A stretch of DNA of 64,000 nt from Butyricicoccus sp. OM04-18BH (GTDB lineage: Bacteria; Bacillota; Clostridia; Oscillospirales; Butyricicoccaceae): the NCBI RefSeq assembly GCF_003481705.1, contig NZ_QULN01000008.1:45706-109705 (forward strand). Reading direction: 5' to 3'. Below are positions 32,631 to 40,340 of this stretch, in pieces (the stretch's first letter is position 1; each line of letters opens with the position of its first letter). Made by a program: the position numbers and the translations under genes. The notes under the pieces are model-generated. The model searched no databases. It saw nothing but the letters and a program-made list of their open reading frames with translations, and was not told the origin of the DNA.

Positions 32631-33919
32631 AGAAACGAGCAACGCTCGCCGCCGAGTACAGCGTCATCGGCGCGCTGCTGCTCGACCCGAAGATCGCAGG
32701 CGAGCTTTTCGCCGCGACGCGCGAGAGCGATTTTCTCCGCGCTGAGCTGCGGACGGTGTACACCGCGGCACGCGAGATCTTCAACCGCGGCCGGCCGCTC
32801 GACCCGGTAACGATCCGCGCCGCCATCGGCAAGGAATACGAGCCGCTGCTGATGGAGTGCATGGACGTATGCAGCACGGCGAGCGCCTGGAAAGCATACG
32901 CCGAGGCCATGCAGGAGCAGACGAAAGTCAGCCGCCTGCGGGAACTGGCCGACAAGCTCACGCAAGTGCGCACGAGCGAGGAAGGGCGCGAGCTCATCGC
33001 CGCGGCGATGGAGGTCACGGCGGAAAAACAGGGCGCGGAAATCGTCTCGCTGTCGCAGGGGCTTGAAACCTTCGCCCTCGAACAGACGACAAAGAGAAAA
33101 TTCATCGAGTACGGCTTCAGCCGACTCGACAGCCGCCTGTACAGCGACTTCGGCGATTTTGTAGTCCTTGCAGGCCGCCCGTCCGCCGGCAAGACGGCGC
33201 TCGCGCTCCAGATGGCGACGCACATGGGGCGGCGCGCGAAAGTCGGCTTTTACAGCCTCGAGACTACGCCCTCCAAGCTGATAAACCGTATCGTCTCGAA
33301 CCGCGCGATCATCGACTTCGGCCACATAAACTGCCGGGAAATGACGCCGGAGGAGTGGACGCGGCTTAACCGCCTGCAGCGCGAGATCGCCGAGAGCGAC
33401 GTCGAGCTGGTGCACGCGCCGGGGTGGAGCGTGCAGGACATCATGGACTGCGCGATACGCAGGCGGCACAAAATTGTGTTTATTGACTACCTGCAGGAGC
33501 TTACCGGACCGGGACGCGACCGCTTCGCGATCGTAACGAACATTTCGCTTGCGCTTCACGCGATGGCGCAGGAGCGCAAGATCATGGTCGTGGCGCTGTC
33601 GCAGTTTTCGCGAGCGTCCGAAGCGCGCGACGGCGAGCCGTCGCTCACCGACCTGCGCGAGTCCGGCCAGATCGAGCAGGATGCCGATGCGGTGCTTGCG
33701 CTCTACAAGAACGAGGCGGACAGCGCACCGGCAGACGAGCGCGTGCTGCAGGTGCTCAAAAATAAGGAGGGCCGCCTCGGCAAAGTCTACCTCGATTTCG
33801 ACGGCAGCGTGCAGCAGTTTGCCGAGTACATGGACGGCCAGCGCGAGGCGATCGTGCAGACGAAGAAGATGGAGAAAAAGAATGAAGCTAAGAAAAGCAA
33901 TCCAAAAGCTGCGGTTTGA
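32624..33919 (+). CDS. replicative DNA helicase (DnaB-like)
   Basis: A 431-residue DnaB-family helicase. The N-terminal domain (YSVIGALLLDPKIAGELF) is followed by the RecA-like motor with Walker A AGRPSAGKTALALQMA, Walker B VFIDYLQEL and the H4 region QFSRASEARDGEPSLTDLRESGQIEQDAD. GTG 32,624 has AGGAGG eight bases upstream and overlaps the O-like gene. It would be loaded at the iteron origin by the upstream protein. Confidence 0.93.
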   Translation: MVEKRATLAAEYSVIGALLLDPKIAGELFAATRESDFLRAELRTVYTAAREIFNRGRPLDPVTIRAAIGKEYEPLLMECMDVCSTASAWKAYAEAMQEQTKVSRLRELADKLTQVRTSEEGRELIAAAMEVTAEKQGAEIVSLSQGLETFALEQTTKRKFIEYGFSRLDSRLYSDFGDFVVLAGRPSAGKTALALQMATHMGRRAKVGFYSLETTPSKLINRIVSNRAIIDFGHINCREMTPEEWTRLNRLQREIAESDVELVHAPGWSVQDIMDCAIRRRHKIVFIDYLQELTGPGRDRFAIVTNISLALHAMAQERKIMVVALSQFSRASEARDGEPSLTDLRESGQIEQDADAVLALYKNEADSAPADERVLQVLKNKEGRLGKVYLDFDGSVQQFAEYMDGQREAIVQTKKMEKKNEAKKSNPKAAV

Positions 33920-34052
33920 CCGCCGCAGGCTGTACGCACAGAGCAAGCTCGTTGAGCCGAGGCTCGCGCGAGAGTACCGAGAGAGAGCCGAGGCCATCGG
34001 CGCGGCGCTTGGATACATCAAGAGAAATCGGAAGGGGAAACAGCATGATTGA
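33882..34052 (+). CDS. small basic phage protein
   Basis: A 56-residue basic protein (MKLRKAIQKLRFDRRRLYAQ) from ATG 33,882, which overlaps the helicase end by 38 bases and has a GGAGAAAAAG site. It is helical and may bind nucleic acid. Unrecognised. Confidence 0.55.
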   Translation: MKLRKAIQKLRFDRRRLYAQSKLVEPRLAREYRERAEAIGAALGYIKRNRKGKQHD

Positions 34053-34287
34053 GATTAAAATTGACGGAATACAGGCCGAAGGCAGATTTGATTGCGCGGA
34101 CGGAGAGATTTTGAGTGATGACATCCGCCGTGTGTTGATCGCGCTGTATCGCGTAGTTTGCGAGGCGGCGAATGACGAGACTGCCGACAAGGCGATGCAG
34201 TACATCATGGCTCTGATCGGGTCTGGCGTAATCAAGAAAGACTATGAGCAGATGATGCAGATAGCGGGAGCGGAAAATGGCAACTGA
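34045..34287 (+). CDS. hypothetical phage protein
   Basis: An 80-residue acidic protein (MIEIKIDGIQAEGRFDCADG, then a helical C-terminus with ETADKAMQYIMALIG). ATG 34,045 follows GAAGGGG and overlaps the previous stop. No function assigned. Confidence 0.55.
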   Translation: MIEIKIDGIQAEGRFDCADGEILSDDIRRVLIALYRVVCEAANDETADKAMQYIMALIGSGVIKKDYEQMMQIAGAENGN

Positions 34288-34633
34288 GACCCGCCGCGTC
34301 ATCTTCCGCCACCCGCGCGGGATTTACGAAACCGTCGAGGTGACGGGCGAGGCCTTCGGCGAGCCGTACCGCTACACCGAAACCGTCCGCACGCCGAAGC
34401 GCGACGAGCGGCGCATGGTAAACCCGAAGGAGGACGCCAAGGCGCGGTGCGAGGCAAAGCGCAACGCATCCGCGACGCCGGAGGAAAGGCAGAAGATCGT
34501 GGAGCTTTACGAGGCCGGGAACTCCATCCTCGCCATCGCGCGCGGACAGGGGCGCGCCTACGCTGTGGTCTCGGCCATCCTGCATGCCAGCGGCGTAAAA
34601 ATGCGGTCGCCCGGACCGAAAAAGAAAGGATAA
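34277..34633 (+). CDS. hypothetical HTH-containing phage protein
   Basis: A 118-residue basic protein. The C-terminal part (TPEERQKIVELYEAGNSILA, VVSAILHASGVKMRSPGPKK) has the shape of a resolvase or transposase-type helix-turn-helix. It immediately precedes parA. It may regulate or assist the partition genes, which is inference. Confidence 0.6.
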   Translation: MATETRRVIFRHPRGIYETVEVTGEAFGEPYRYTETVRTPKRDERRMVNPKEDAKARCEAKRNASATPEERQKIVELYEAGNSILAIARGQGRAYAVVSAILHASGVKMRSPGPKKKG

Positions 34634-34637
34634 AATC

Positions 34638-35399
34638 ATGAAGAGCATAAGCATAGTGAATTTAAAGGGCGGCGTCGGCAAGACCGTCACCGCGGTAAAC
34701 CTCGCAGGTATTCTGGCGGCTGATTATGGCAAGCGCGTGCTGTTGGTAGACAGCGACCCGCAGGGTGACGCCAGCCAGTACATTGGCGTTGCACCTGATG
34801 CCTGCAGCACGGCCGACCTGTTTGACGGTGGCACGGCCTACTACGAGGACGTCATCCAGCACACCATTTACCGTGATCTGGACATTATCCCGTCCGACAT
34901 GCAGCTGGCCTCGGTTGATCTGGACGCCGACATTGACCGCAAGCAGGCGGTCCGCGTGTACGCCGATCTGCGTGACGCACTGGTCGAGGATGATGCTTAT
35001 GACGTGATGATCTTCGACTGCCCGCCGTCGTTCAGTTTACCGTGCATCTCGGCGATTGCGGCAAGTGACACGGTAATTGTGCCGATCAAGCCGGGGGCGT
35101 TTGAGATGTCCGGTATGCGGCTGCTTGCCGACCAGATTGCCAGCGTGCGGAACACCGGCCTTGCCAAGCGCAGTGTTTTCGGTCTGCTGACCATCTGGCA
35201 CAACGCTGACGCAACGCGCCAGAGCGAGGACTGGCTGCGAGAGCACAGCCCGATTCCGCTGTTTTACCGGAAAATCCGCCGCACGGACAAGGTGACGGAG
35301 AGCACCTACGCCGCCCAGCCGGTTACGCGCTGGTCGCCGACCTCGGCGGCCGCCCGAGATTACCGGGCGTGGGTCAAAGAACTGATGGAGGTGGAGTGA
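34638..35399 (+). CDS. parA: ParA-family partition ATPase
   Basis: A 253-residue Walker-type ATPase. The deviant P-loop KGGVGKTVTAVNLA is at residues 10-23, the A-prime motif is LLVDSDPQGDAS, and the Walker B region is YDVMIFDCPPS. No N-terminal HTH domain is present, as in type Ib or chromosome-like ParA. It is followed after one base by parB. In P1 or N15-type phages such pairs segregate an extrachromosomal prophage. Confidence 0.92.
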   Translation: MKSISIVNLKGGVGKTVTAVNLAGILAADYGKRVLLVDSDPQGDASQYIGVAPDACSTADLFDGGTAYYEDVIQHTIYRDLDIIPSDMQLASVDLDADIDRKQAVRVYADLRDALVEDDAYDVMIFDCPPSFSLPCISAIAASDTVIVPIKPGAFEMSGMRLLADQIASVRNTGLAKRSVFGLLTIWHNADATRQSEDWLREHSPIPLFYRKIRRTDKVTESTYAAQPVTRWSPTSAAARDYRAWVKELMEVE

Positions 35400-35400
35400 T

Positions 35401-36741
35401 ATGGCAAAGAAATTTAATCTTGCGGAGCTGATGGGTGAGGCGGTGTCCAAATCGGACACCGGAGAAATGAGGGTGCAGGAGATTGCGCTTGCGGAAATTG
35501 AGGAGAACGCCGCCAACACCTACACGCAGACCGGCATTGACGAGCTGGCGGAGTCCATCGAGGTCATCGGCTTGCAGCAGCCGCTTGTGGTGCGCCGCAA
35601 GACCGAGGGCGGGTACTTATTGCTCGCCGGTCACCGCCGTCGGAACGCGCTGGCGCTACTCGACCGCAAGGCCGCGCCCTGTATTGTGCTCGATGCCGAC
35701 CTTGACCCGTCTATCCAGACGCTGATCCTGCACTGGACCAACACGATGGCACGCGGCGGCGGCGGTCTGACCGCTGAGTACACCGGACGAGCCGCAAAGG
35801 AGATCGAGGCTGCGCTCAAGGATTTGCAGGCACGCGGCGTGGTTGCACTACCGGGCAAGCTGCGCAGTTATGTCGCCGAGGTACTCAAAACGTCCGAGAG
35901 CCAGATTGCCAGGGCAAAGGCAATCGACAACGGACTGACCAAGGCGTGGAAGGGCGATTTTAAGTGTCACCGCATCAACGACAGCGCCGCCTATGAACTG
36001 AGCCAGTGCGATGCGGAATTGCAGCGCAAGCTGCACGGCGCATATCAAGGCAAAATGTACAACCTTGACGCGAAAAAGATCAAGGCGCATAAAAAGGCGG
36101 CGGAGTATCCCTTCACGCAGCTGACCTGCCCGGCGGAGAGCTTTTCGCCCCATCCCTGCACAGGCATGGATAAGCGCGCGGCGTGGGTGCGGGACGGCAA
36201 GTGTCCCGGCTGCTGCCACAGCTGCGACAAGGCGGACGGGTGCGAAAAGGTGTGCGGCGTGGTGAAACAGCGCATCACGAGCGCGAAGGACGCCGAGACG
36301 CGCAAGGCCGAGCGCCAGCAGCGCGAGGACGCCTTCATGAAATCGCCGCTCGCGATGGCGCGGCGGCATATCAAGCTCGCGCTCGCTGGCGTCGGAATTA
36401 CGAGCTATGAAGATCTTGAGAACTTCCCGAAACGCTGGTATACGAACTGGCTGTGGGATGATCCGCTGGACTGCCACGCACCCGATCTGGATGACCTTTT
36501 CTGTCTGGCCGACTGGGCGGGGGTGGACCCCTTCGAGATGATTGCCGGTCGGCCGGAGGCGAAAATCTGGCATGAGTATCCCGCCGAGCAGCCGCCCGAG
36601 GCCGTGCCGCTGCTGTGCCGCAAGGATAACGGGAGCTATGGCGAGTATGTCCGCTGGGAGGATGGCTGGCGCTTTGCTGAAGACCAGGACTGCCCGGCAA
36701 GCGTAACAGTAACGCATTGGACGGAGGTGACGCCGGAATAA
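35401..36741 (+). CDS. parB: ParB-family partition protein
   Basis: A 446-residue protein. Residues about 15-110 hold the ParB/Srx fold (IALAEIEENAANTYTQTGID, LQQPLVVRR, LLAGHRRRNALALL, the GHRR box being the CTP-binding motif). The central helical domain follows. The C-terminal half has a Cys-rich insertion (CPGCCHSCDKADGCEKVC) and acidic sequence, making it longer than chromosomal ParB. A palindrome related to the dispersed prophage repeat lies inside its 5' end (35,442-35,460). Confidence 0.87.
   Translation: MAKKFNLAELMGEAVSKSDTGEMRVQEIALAEIEENAANTYTQTGIDELAESIEVIGLQQPLVVRRKTEGGYLLLAGHRRRNALALLDRKAAPCIVLDADLDPSIQTLILHWTNTMARGGGGLTAEYTGRAAKEIEAALKDLQARGVVALPGKLRSYVAEVLKTSESQIARAKAIDNGLTKAWKGDFKCHRINDSAAYELSQCDAELQRKLHGAYQGKMYNLDAKKIKAHKKAAEYPFTQLTCPAESFSPHPCTGMDKRAAWVRDGKCPGCCHSCDKADGCEKVCGVVKQRITSAKDAETRKAERQQREDAFMKSPLAMARRHIKLALAGVGITSYEDLENFPKRWYTNWLWDDPLDCHAPDLDDLFCLADWAGVDPFEMIAGRPEAKIWHEYPAEQPPEAVPLLCRKDNGSYGEYVRWEDGWRFAEDQDCPASVTVTHWTEVTPE
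35442..35460. repeat. palindrome variant F inside parB
   Basis: GGTGTCCAAATCGGACACC. Compared with copy E it keeps the CAAATCG centre and changes both arms in a compensatory way (TT/AA to TC/GA), so pairing is preserved. Confidence 0.6.
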
Positions 36742-36947
36742 TGGCTAAGTGTAAGTTTTGCGGACAGGGTGTGCGCTCTGGTCCGATATTCCATACAGGC
36801 TGCTGGGAGCAGACGGTAAACAAGCTCGCAGGTGAGATCTGCGATGAGTATTGTAAGTTTCCTTTTGAACTGGACTATGAGGCGATGGTGGACAAGTGCG
36901 AGCGGTGTCCGATGACACGGTTAAAAGAATTGGGAGGGAAAGTATGA
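36741..36947 (+). CDS. small zinc-ribbon-like phage protein
   Basis: A 68-residue protein with paired cysteines (CKFCGQG, then CWEQ, CDEYC and CERCPM). Likely binds zinc. ATG 36,741 overlaps the parB stop. Confidence 0.6.
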   Translation: MAKCKFCGQGVRSGPIFHTGCWEQTVNKLAGEICDEYCKFPFELDYEAMVDKCERCPMTRLKELGGKV

Positions 36948-37294
36948 TACTGGAACTGACCCGTCAGGACGTTATCGCCCTGACGAACGAAAGCAAGCGC
37001 AAGGCCGTGCTGTCTGGCTGGCAGAACTGGGGCATCTGGCACAAGGCGCCTGAGATCGGGCTTAGCGTGTACCGGCTCGACCTGCCGGACGGCAGCTTTT
37101 TCACGGCCAGCTGGTATGAGGGCGACGATTTCTTTCCGGGCGGCGGTACGCATAACGTCAACCGTCCGCGTTACAACTTCGGCGACAAGGGCGGCAAACT
37201 GAAAGCTGGGAACAAGGCCGAGAGCCTGCTGACGGATAAACTCAAGGAGCTGCGGAAGGAGCTGCTGGAACGGGAGAGCAACGGCCATGCTTGA
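36944..37294 (+). CDS. hypothetical phage protein
   Basis: A 116-residue protein (MILELTRQDVIALTNESKRK, GGGTHNVNRPRYNFGDKGGK) with mixed strands and a basic helical C-terminus. ATG 36,944 follows GGGAGGG and overlaps the preceding stop. Unrecognised. Confidence 0.55.
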   Translation: MILELTRQDVIALTNESKRKAVLSGWQNWGIWHKAPEIGLSVYRLDLPDGSFFTASWYEGDDFFPGGGTHNVNRPRYNFGDKGGKLKAGNKAESLLTDKLKELRKELLERESNGHA

Positions 37295-38006
37295 AACCAA
37301 CCATTGCTACTGCATGGATTGCATGGAGGGAATGGCGCAGTTCCAAGACGGCTGTTTCGATCTCGCTGTGGTAGACCCTCCGTACTTTAGCGGACCGGAA
37401 CGCCGCCACTATTACGGCTCCAACGTAAGCCGAACCAGAGTGCGGCGCAATTATTACCCTGTATCAGCAGCATGGAAAGTGCCGGGAAAGGCATACTTTG
37501 ACGAATTGCGGCGAGTGTCAAAGCACTACATCATTTGGGGCTGCAATTATTTCAGCTATGATTTTGCGCCCGGCCGGATTGTGTGGGACAAATGCAACCA
37601 AAGCTCGAGTTTCTCGGATTGCGAGATTGCCGCCACCGACCTGTTTACCAGCGTGCGTCTATTTCGGTATATGTGGAGCGGTATGCTGCAGGGGAAAAGC
37701 GTTGCGGAGGGGCACATTCAGCAAGGGAATAAGGCACTCAATGAGGTGCGTATTCACCCGACACAGAAGCCGGTTGCGCTGTATGACTGGCTGTTTCAGC
37801 GTTATGCGTCGCCGGGTATGCGCGTGCTGGATACCCATTTAGGGAGCGGCAGCAGCCGGATCGCGGCATATAAGGCTGGACTGGATTTCACAGGTTTTGA
37901 AATCGACCGGACATATTTCGATGCTGCCGAAAAGCGGTTTAGCAAATTTGCAGATCAAATCAGTTTGTTTTATGGGGAAGGAGCGGACACATATGAAAAC
38001 CGATGA
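37287..38006 (+). CDS. DNA N6-adenine/N4-cytosine methyltransferase
   Basis: A 239-residue beta-class amino-methyltransferase: the catalytic DPPYFSG comes first (near residue 30) and the AdoMet site LDTHLGSGSSRIAA follows near the C-terminus with FTGFEID. No restriction partner is adjacent. An orphan phage methylase like this may protect phage DNA from host restriction. The target sequence cannot be read from here. Confidence 0.85.
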   Translation: MLETNHCYCMDCMEGMAQFQDGCFDLAVVDPPYFSGPERRHYYGSNVSRTRVRRNYYPVSAAWKVPGKAYFDELRRVSKHYIIWGCNYFSYDFAPGRIVWDKCNQSSSFSDCEIAATDLFTSVRLFRYMWSGMLQGKSVAEGHIQQGNKALNEVRIHPTQKPVALYDWLFQRYASPGMRVLDTHLGSGSSRIAAYKAGLDFTGFEIDRTYFDAAEKRFSKFADQISLFYGEGADTYENR

Positions 38007-38172
38007 ACTTATCGAAGCCCTCAGAAGGCTGAAAGTCCAGACCGGCTCTCTGGCCTGCCTCGGCTGCGGGCACGAGCATAACTGCGGCACGGGCGGCTGT
38101 GCGATCATCCGTGAGGCGGCCGACAAGCTGCAGGCGGTGGCAGAGTTTTGCGAGAGGAGAGGGCAAAAATGA
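37993..38172 (+). CDS. small Cys-rich phage protein
   Basis: A 59-residue protein with a possible zinc site (CLGCGHEHNCGTGGC) between helices; a common small protein type in phages of Clostridia. It overlaps the methylase end and the next gene. Confidence 0.6.
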   Translation: MKTDELIEALRRLKVQTGSLACLGCGHEHNCGTGGCAIIREAADKLQAVAEFCERRGQK

Positions 38173-38393
38173 AATCTTATGGCAAGGACGGCTACAAGCC
38201 GAACGTCGCGATCAATGATGCGGTACACGCGGTGCTGCGCGGCGAGCAGAGTGGTATGAGAAAGCTGCTTGAGGTGCTTGATGGTTCCGGCGCGGCATAC
38301 ATAAGCATTAAAGGCGGTGAACACTGCATTATCATCGGGACAAAGGAGTTTAGCGATTGGGTTGACGAGAATTACGACCCTGAGGACGATTGA
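38169..38393 (+). CDS. hypothetical phage protein
   Basis: A 74-residue acidic-ended protein (MKSYGKDGYKPNVAINDAVH, ending WVDENYDPEDD). ATG 38,169 is chosen for GAGGAGAGGG upstream. Unrecognised. Confidence 0.5.
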   Translation: MKSYGKDGYKPNVAINDAVHAVLRGEQSGMRKLLEVLDGSGAAYISIKGGEHCIIIGTKEFSDWVDENYDPEDD

Positions 38394-38471
38394 AAAAATC
38401 CCTGCGATTGACAAAAATGAAAATTGCGGATATTCTTAGTAACTACGCGGACGGGGTAACTCGTCCGCTAT

Positions 38472-38490
38472 GGTGTTCAATTTGAACACC
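38472..38490. repeat. dispersed palindrome, copy B
   Basis: A perfect GGTGTTCAATTTGAACACC just before the ribosome site of the Rep-like gene; it could overlap that gene's promoter or leader. Confidence 0.85.
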
Positions 38491-38502
38491 GGGGAGGGGA
38501 AA

Positions 38503-39336
38503 GTGAAACGAAGGAAAACAGTGCGGGCCGGACGGCTCGTCTGGGACGCGGTTTACACTGTGCCGCGGCCGAACGCCAGCAAGCAGGAGCGCAAGCGCAT
38601 CCGCGAGGTGACGGAGGAGCAGATCCAGCGCACCAACGCCAATACGGCGCAGCGCAAGCTCGAGCAGCTGATCGCGTGCAACTTTGCGGAGAACGATCTG
38701 GTTTTGACTGCGACGTATCGCGATGAGGATTTACCGGAGAGCGCCGACGTGACACGCAAGCACCTCGGCAAAGTGTTCTCGCAGATGCGGGCCTACCGCA
38801 AAGCGCGAGGTCTGCCGGATCTCAAGTACATCTACGTCCTCGAGGGCAGGCACGGAGACCACCGGCCTCACGCGCATATTATTATCAATGCAATCGGCGG
38901 CGATCTTGAGCTTTTCAAGTCGCTCTGGCTCTGGGGCGATGATGTGCAGCTCAATTACATCCGTGAGCGTGGCTACGACGGTTGGGCCGGTTATCTTACC
39001 AAAGAACGCCGGGAAGCGAGCCTGAACGGCAAAAAACAGTTTGTACCCAGTCGCAACTTTGACCGACCGGTCACGACTTACGAGTGGGTGGACGACGGCA
39101 CGAGTGTTGACGCACCACCGGGCGCACAGGTGCTCGATGAGGGCGGCGGCCGGAATGAGATCGCATCCTGTAAGTTTGTAAAATACCTGCTGCCCTGGTC
39201 GGCGGCAGTTCATAATAATAACGCAACGCGCACGCATACGCGCGTTGTTTCTGGCTTGGAATGCTCTATAACATATCAACAGGGATTGGAGAAAAAGCCA
39301 AGCAGGGGTAGACAAAGGAGTAAATCGCGTGTATAA
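38503..39336 (+). CDS. HUH-type Rep-like protein
   Basis: A 277-residue protein resembling rolling-circle replication initiators: FAENDLVLTATYRDEDLP near residue 65, the metal-binding HUH-type motif in DHRPHAHIIIN, and a YxxK candidate motif YLTK with the nucleophilic tyrosine. GTG 38,503 has GGGGAGGGG upstream; an ATG at 38,470 would translate palindrome copy B and is disfavoured. A second initiator beside the O-like gene is unusual. It may nick DNA for another replication mode or be a remnant of a plasmid or satellite. Confidence 0.72.
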   Translation: MKRRKTVRAGRLVWDAVYTVPRPNASKQERKRIREVTEEQIQRTNANTAQRKLEQLIACNFAENDLVLTATYRDEDLPESADVTRKHLGKVFSQMRAYRKARGLPDLKYIYVLEGRHGDHRPHAHIIINAIGGDLELFKSLWLWGDDVQLNYIRERGYDGWAGYLTKERREASLNGKKQFVPSRNFDRPVTTYEWVDDGTSVDAPPGAQVLDEGGGRNEIASCKFVKYLLPWSAAVHNNNATRTHTRVVSGLECSITYQQGLEKKPSRGRQRSKSRV

Positions 39337-39514
39337 TCAAAATCGAAAAAAGATCCGGTGCCCGCGATGCGGCAAGCCGACCAAGGTTTGGGTCGTGCCG
39401 GGAACAACCACGCTGCAGCAGTTTCCGCTGTGGTGCGAAAGATGCAAATGTGAGTCCACCGTCGACTACGACGGTGTAAGCCAACGTCTAAGCAGACAGG
39501 AGCTGACTTCGTAA
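39329..39514 (+). CDS. cysteine-rich KTR domain protein
   Basis: A 61-residue protein starting at GTG 39,329. KIRCPRCGKPTKVWVVPGTT and FPLWCERCKCESTV match the cysteine-rich KTR type often carried by integrative elements, which usually has two CxxC zinc ligands, as seen here. It overlaps the Rep-like gene end and ends inside a large nested terminator. Confidence 0.7.
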   Translation: MYNQNRKKIRCPRCGKPTKVWVVPGTTTLQQFPLWCERCKCESTVDYDGVSQRLSRQELTS

Positions 39515-39566
39515 CACTCGAGCGCAATGTTCGTCGAGTGTTGCAAGCCAGCTCCTGTTTTTTTTA
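39496..39566 (+). terminator. nested two-stem terminator after the KTR gene
   Basis: An outer stem ACAGGAGCTG/CAGCTCCTGT encloses an inner ACACTCGA/TCGAGTGT stem and is followed by eight T residues. It ends the early/replication operon. Confidence 0.85.
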
Positions 39567-39590
39567 TTTCCACCGGAAGGAGGCGAGGCC

Positions 39591-39794
39591 GTGCAGACGG
39601 TTGCCGAGATGATCCCGGATTACAAGAAAAATCTTGATGCGCTGCGAGCACGGCGCCGCGAGCTGATCGCCGAGCGTGAGCTCGAGCCGCGCTTCGAGCG
39701 CCGGCATGCGCTGACTGTGCGCATTATCCGGCTCGATGGCATCATCGCCAGCACGACGGCGGCGCTGCATGACATGATCGCCTATGCCGACTAA
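39591..39794 (+). CDS. small helical phage protein
   Basis: A 67-residue, highly charged, probably coiled-coil protein (DYKKNLDALRARRRELIAER, RIIRLDGIIASTTAALHDM). GGAGG precedes it. It overlaps the HNH gene start. Confidence 0.6.
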   Translation: MQTVAEMIPDYKKNLDALRARRRELIAERELEPRFERRHALTVRIIRLDGIIASTTAALHDMIAYAD

Positions 39795-40167
39795 GCCGCT
39801 GCGGCCGTGCCGCCATCCGGGCTGCCGGGAGCTCGTGAGGTGCGGATACTGCGACAAGCACAAGCCGCGAGACGCGGACCGGCGCTCGGCAGAGTCCAGG
39901 CAGTGGCGCGCATGGTACAGCACCAAGCTCTGGACGGATGATCTCCGGCCGACGCAGCTGCTGCGTGAGCCATGGTGCCGGGAGTGTGCACGGCATGGCA
40001 GACGCACCACAGCGACGGACGTGGATCACATTGAGCCGCATAACGGCGACTGGGAGAAGTTCACGGACCGCAGCAATCTGCAAAGCCTGTGCCACATCTG
40101 CCACAGCGCAAAGACCATGGCGGAAAGCCGAGCTAAATCTCGCGGCCAGAGCGGCCGGAAGGGCTGA
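39784..40167 (+). CDS. HNH endonuclease
   Basis: A 127-residue HNH nuclease. N-terminal Cys pairs (CRHPGC, CGYCDKH) precede the HNH box DVDHIEPHNGDW, SNLQSLCHICHSAKT. Many phages with HK97-type packaging carry an HNH nuclease near the terminase, where it assists genome cutting at packaging. The small terminase lies 1.5 kb downstream. Confidence 0.88.
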   Translation: MPTKPLRPCRHPGCRELVRCGYCDKHKPRDADRRSAESRQWRAWYSTKLWTDDLRPTQLLREPWCRECARHGRRTTATDVDHIEPHNGDWEKFTDRSNLQSLCHICHSAKTMAESRAKSRGQSGRKG

Positions 40168-40340
40168 CGCTTGGACGAGCGCAGTGCAGGCGCGACGTGC
40201 GCGGCTTTGGCGGGAAATCGCAAGATTTCCCGGACTACCCCCCACCCCGAAAAAGTTTTCGGCGGCGGGGCGTCTGACCGCAGCCGGGCTTCCGTGCGAG
40301 ATTTTTTCCCAATGGAGCGGGAATTTTGGAGGTTTTGGAA

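Noticed and set aside
38470-38502. ATG 38,470 as start of the Rep-like protein
   Set aside because: It would translate the palindrome and lacks a ribosome site; GTG 38,503 has a strong one and begins at the conserved basic residues.
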